DNA from: Brachycybe producta
Lineage: Eukaryota > Arthropoda > Diplopoda > Playtdesmida > Andrognathidae
Direction of reading: 5' to 3'
DNA length: 64,000 nt
NCBI GenBank assembly: GCA_036925085.1
Contig: JAUPFP010000124.1
Coordinates: 164,890 to 228,889 of the forward strand
In this document: piece by piece, positions 59,916 through 64,000 of the stretch
How positions within the stretch are numbered: the stretch's first letter is position 1
How the letters are laid out: each line of letters starts with the position of its first letter
The notes under the pieces: generated by a model
Databases searched by the model: none
The model's input: the letters and a program-made list of their open reading frames with translations, nothing else
Told to the model about the DNA's origin: nothing
Made by a program: the position numbers and the translations under genes

Positions 59916-60375
59916 ATAACTTTGTTTATAGAGTGTACGTGGGGGGGGGGTGGAAATAGTTCATGGAACTTTGTATTTCTGGCCGTAATTTCTATGTTTA
60001 TAAGTTGGGTTGATATTTTGCCAATTGCGTTTATATATTTTTAAATGGGATTTGGATTCCCTCTGACCCCAACACAACATAGGGGGGGGGAGGGGGGTCC
60101 ATAGAAGGAGACATCCTAATTAATACTAACCATGTTTTAAACACCCCCCCCCATTTGGGGGTGGGGTGGGGGCTCCTCTTTGTTTAGTTGTTATCATTGT
60201 CGTCAGTTGTTTCTATTTTCTAAGATTTCACTTCAGATTTATTTGTAAATTTTTGTCTTTTTTTTTTTTGTTTCTCTTTTCAAATCCCCCCAAATTGGTT
60301 AATTTTATTTCGTTTGAAAATGTTCGTTGGTCTTTGGAATGGAATATACCTAACCTCTCTGGTTAAGAAGAGCAA

Positions 60376-60555
60376 AAATCAAGAGAAATTAGAAAGTATG
60401 TTTTAGAAACTAGAAGGGTAACTCTTATCTTCAAAATAAATTCTAAAATATCGTCGTCTGCTTAAAAGTTGGTCCTTTTTTCAAACTGAAACAAAAAGTT
60501 CAATTGGAAGATATGAAACCTGAAAAATCTAATTTTAATTTTGCTCTTTTTAAAA
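60376..60555. repeat. MITE-B copy
   Basis: AGAGAAATTAGAAAGTATGT, TTTTAGAAACTAGAAGGGTA, then AAAGTTCAATTGGAAGATAT as the weak right arm. Confidence 0.6.
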
Positions 60556-62268
60556 GACAATAAATTCGAAAACCCATCTTAAGGTTCAGAGTTGAACACG
60601 GGGGGGGGGGGGGGCGTTTGACATTTGAAAACCACATTAATTTCGGTGCAAAAATGTCGCCCTGGAATCCATTGTTGAAAGAATATTTCAAACTCACTTT
60701 TTTTTTCTCAGAATCTTCTTTCAGAAATTTCTTATTAGATTTGTGAGATGATTTTTGTTCCTTTGGACAGATTTATGGTTTAGGCGAAACAAACATACGT
60801 CGTTAGGAGGAACTTAGGGTGTGTGGTGTCCAAAGGTGGGTGTTCACCTTTACGAACCGTATTTTTTTTTATAAAAAACATTTTGGAAGAAAAAAAATGT
60901 TCTCTAATCTTCCTACATTGGTGTGAATAAAAAGGACCCATTTGGTAAATCGGGATTCTTCCTTTTAGAGAGAGAAAAAAAAAAGGGGGGGGGGGCTCGG
61001 GATTCAAGTCCTCTTAAATCTTCCATTATTACGAATCCGTGCACGGGACACACAAATAGGTGGTGGTTTTGTTCTGATTCTCTTTTCAAAAAGGTCGTAA
61101 ATTCAAGTATTTTTGGACGTTTTTTAGTGGCCCTCCCTCCTCCTCTTTGAAAGAAATATCATCAAAAGGAAGAAGAAAAAAAAGTAGAATAAAAAGGGGG
61201 CACTTTTTTCTCTTCCCAGTTTAGGTCGTCATTTTTAACTTCCTCCTTCATCGAATTTTATTCTGGGTTCGGTTTTATCTCGAATTTTCACAATTGGCCC
61301 TTCCTTCTTCTGTATTCGTCTTCGTCGTGTTGGTCCGTTCAGTTCACTTCAGTTCAGTTCAGTGGCCTCGCTCGCACTTTTCCTTTTTCACTCACTTTTA
61401 AGTTATAGACAAAAAATGCAGAATGTTTTCGGCATTTTGAACCCATTCTTAACCCCCCTTTTCTTATTTCTATTATGAAATTGGGGGTATCTTTTGAATG
61501 GGGGAGGGGTGGGGTTATCTTTGGTACCGGGTTTCGTTGAATAAGCTGAATACGCGCCACATGATGGAACAAATGCCAAACTGAATAAAAGAAGAATCAC
61601 ACGCGTTGAAAATCCAATAAAAAATAGAATTAGATGTAAAATATTGTTTATTCCTTTGCACTAAAAATATTCTGTGGGTTAAAAATGCCTTAAAAAGTGA
61701 AATTCAGTGGGATTTTATTGTGTGTTTGATTCTTCCCTCCTCATTGTCCATATATTGAGTTTGGCGCTTATTCAGTAGCCTCACTAGAAAGCCCTTTAGT
61801 TAGGTTGGATAACTGGATTTTTCTCTTGAAGGGTGGGTTACAAAAAGGGGGTTTAAGGCGAACAATGCATTTTCTACTTTCTCAACCACCTCCTCCCCAA
61901 ATCCCTCCTCCCCTTTGTCCCTTTTTTTTTTCAATATTTAATAAATATCGCAATAAATCTCTTATTTGATTGACACTTGATCCGGTTGTGTCAACTTTGA
62001 TTTGATATCAATGCAAATAAAAGTAACTCAAAGTAAAGGGGGACACGTGCACGTGCGCGCACCTTTATCCCCAGTTGACCTCTCACCTCTCTCTCTCTAC
62101 TCAGTCGTTAGGACCTAAGTAGAACAAGAACAACAACTGCAGCAATGGAACTCAGTAAGAGGGGTGGACGGTGTCCACTGCCAGAAATGGACGTTGTTGC
62201 GTTCTAGAAAGGTAAACCTGGGTGTTTTTCTGTTTGAAAAGTACTGTTTGGATACGGTTGCATCTCTT

Positions 62269-62282
62269 GTTACCATGGTAAC
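62269..62282. promoter_or_regulatory. RFX X-box, perfect palindrome
   Basis: GTTACCATGGTAAC, identical on both strands. Confidence 0.5.
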
Positions 62283-62432
62283 TGTCGATGTTTATGCAAA
62301 GGAATGAATGGATCCTTCGAGTTTTTTGTTTGTTTGTGGTTTTATTAACTAGAAAGATCTACTTTTATAAATCTGTGCCTCATATAAAACCTCATTGGTG
62401 CTCCAATGATGATAATAATAATAATAGTGTCC

Positions 62433-62445
62433 GTTGCCTAGCAAC
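62433..62445. promoter_or_regulatory. RFX X-box (GTTGCCTAGCAAC)
   Basis: The 13-bp form with shorter half-site spacing, 150 bases from the palindromic copy. Confidence 0.45.
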
Positions 62446-64000
62446 CGGTGTCGCTCGCTCTCTCTTACATTACGTTACATTAAAGTTAACTGAAACTGAT
62501 GCTTAGTCTCGCTTACAATTTTCTCGTTCGTTTACTCGTTGGTAATATTATTAATAATGTTGACGCGAAGATACCGGAAGTTTGGCATCCAGTTCACTTC
62601 GTGTCAACTGCTGTTACTATTTGGAAGATGTCATCAGGCAAAGTGAAAAATGAATTCATTTGGCAAATTCACTAGTCAAAATTGTTTATGTAATGCTGCT
62701 CAATTGGATACAAATTGTGCAAATTGTTTAAAATACACAATTGAAACTAAATAAAAACCAAATAATATATGAATATCTGCAAGCGGCTTGCAAGAAGGGC
62801 CTGTGGCAGAGGGACAAGAACAATGCTAAACCCCAAAAGAAATCTATAATAACGATTTGTTCAGCTGGAATAATTGTGAGAAGATAAGAAGCTTCAAAAT
62901 ACAATTTCATTAATTTTATATTGCATACATTTAAGGCATTCTGCACAATGCCTTCAACTGTAGGTTAGTTAATGTGCAGAGGTTTGGATCTGTATTTATT
63001 GTGTGAATATTATATGATATTGATTCTATATTATTAATGATGAAATCAGTGAAATGATTTTGGCCAAGTTGGAGGCGGAGGAGGAGCTGCTGCTCATTGG
63101 AGCTCAGGGGGATGGGGGGGGGAGCTCCAATGCGATAAGTGTGTCACTCAACTAAAGTGCAATTTGCAATTGAATGCAATTGATCAGGAAGAAGCGAAAA
63201 ATTGTGTTTTAATTTTGCGCTTCGGTTGCGCTTTGCTTTCTCGTTTCTGTTTTTTCCCTTTTACCACCGCTACAACCACCACCACCACCACCGGGTCCGG
63301 TCGATAACTTCAATCACGGTCAATGACCTTAACACAGACGCGCAGGCAAAAGCAAAACTTTGCCGTTCTGTTAATGTCACTGACCTCCTCCTCTTAATTC
63401 TCCTCCTCTTAATTCTCTTCATCTGTAAAACACCATTTCTTAATTGTGTTTAAAAAGAAAACAGCAGAAATATCTACATATCACAACAGTGATTAAATTA
63501 CACATTTTGAAATTATAAGAAATGGAATTTGATTGATTTTTACATCGAATTTGAGCTCAATTTGCACCTATAAATCTCTCTCTCTCTCTCTCTTCCCAGG
63601 TTCTTAATGCCGTTTTGCAATTTATAAAATTCTACGTGCCACCCACTTCCGTATCCCCCTCACATCACCTATAACCAATTTTGGAGAAGAAAAAAAAAAG
63701 TGGACAATTGCAATTTGTATTTTTTTTTTCTAGCTGTGTTTTTATTTCTTACCTGTTTCTATCCTGAATTTTAAGAGTTGATCAGAAGAAACCACCTATT
63801 GGTGAGTCTGAAATTGTAAGTAGAACAAACGAACGGAAAAAAAGGCCGGCGGCGACGGCGACAACGCAAAATTGACCCGAGTGAGGAGAGGACCACAAAC
63901 ACAAATTGATTGTTAATTACTAATTGAAGTAAATGTCATCAATCCAATCTAATGTATATCCTACTAGTATAAAAGATGGTTATTAATCTAATTGTTGATA

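Larger units (their letters stand above)
52408..64000. other. Gene-poor, repeat-rich flank
   Basis: I see no supportable protein or RNA gene in these 11.6 kb. Contents: many CT/GA microsatellites (53070, 54043, 55425, 55500, 57312, 63575), G/C homopolymers of 9-17 bases (53273, 53863, 54360, 54440, 55741, 56753, 58477, 58513, 59339, 59941, 60600, 60985), MITE-B copies at 56328, 57898, 58976, 59748 and 60376, a family C element at 58816-58943, X-boxes at 54998, 58691, 62269 and 62433, and an E-box pair CACGTGCACGTG at about 62045. It could be a long 5' region or intron of a gene beyond the window. Confidence 0.5.

Overview
This is a window of animal nuclear DNA. Ten spliced protein genes can be assembled exon by exon, with about 125 introns, most of them 50-85 bases. 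Exon lengths sum to a multiple of three in all nine complete models, which supports the splice sites. The proteins are close to human orthologues (PLBD2, CHEK2, GPR143, a selenocysteine thioredoxin reductase, a matrix metalloproteinase, ANKFY1, ataxin-2, USP32), and gene spacing is tight in the first 44 kb. Short introns plus deep conservation suggest a compact marine invertebrate genome, possibly a sponge or another early-branching animal; the taxon is inference and is not shown by the sequence.

Layout. 1-1899 PLBD2 (-, 3' part off the window); 3566-6006 CHEK2 (-); 7317-9001 GPR143 (-); 9638-12288 thioredoxin reductase (+) with a SECIS element at 12418-12498; 12748-15032 secreted MMP (-); 16561-22060 ANKFY1 (+); 23415-29768 ataxin-2 (+); 30824-33146 divergent Nudix-like/EF-hand protein (-); 34916-43825 USP32 (+); 47942-52407 ankyrin/SOCS-box protein (-). 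From about 52.5 kb to the end I find no gene. That part holds microsatellites, G/C homopolymers, MITE copies and several RFX-type X-boxes. Head-to-head pairs (GPR143/TXNRD, MMP/ANKFY1, Nudix-EF/USP32) and tail-to-tail pairs (TXNRD/MMP, ATXN2/Nudix-EF, USP32/ASB) alternate. The genes do not form one pathway: they cover lysosome (PLBD2), DNA damage (CHEK2), endosome/organelle GPCR signalling (ANKFY1, GPR143), redox (TXNRD), extracellular matrix (MMP), RNA regulation (ATXN2) and ubiquitin (USP32, ASB).

Non-coding structure. One palindromic MITE family (called MITE-B here) has about 18 copies, many inside introns. At least six other inverted-repeat elements are present, one with a clear 9-bp target duplication. 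Four CTCF-like motifs, several perfect X-boxes, several GC-AG introns, an overlapping double PAM2 motif in ataxin-2 and an intronic hairpin in USP32 are the observations most worth following up. Splice sites were inferred by eye from homology, reading frame and GT/AG signals; no alignment or transcript data were available.
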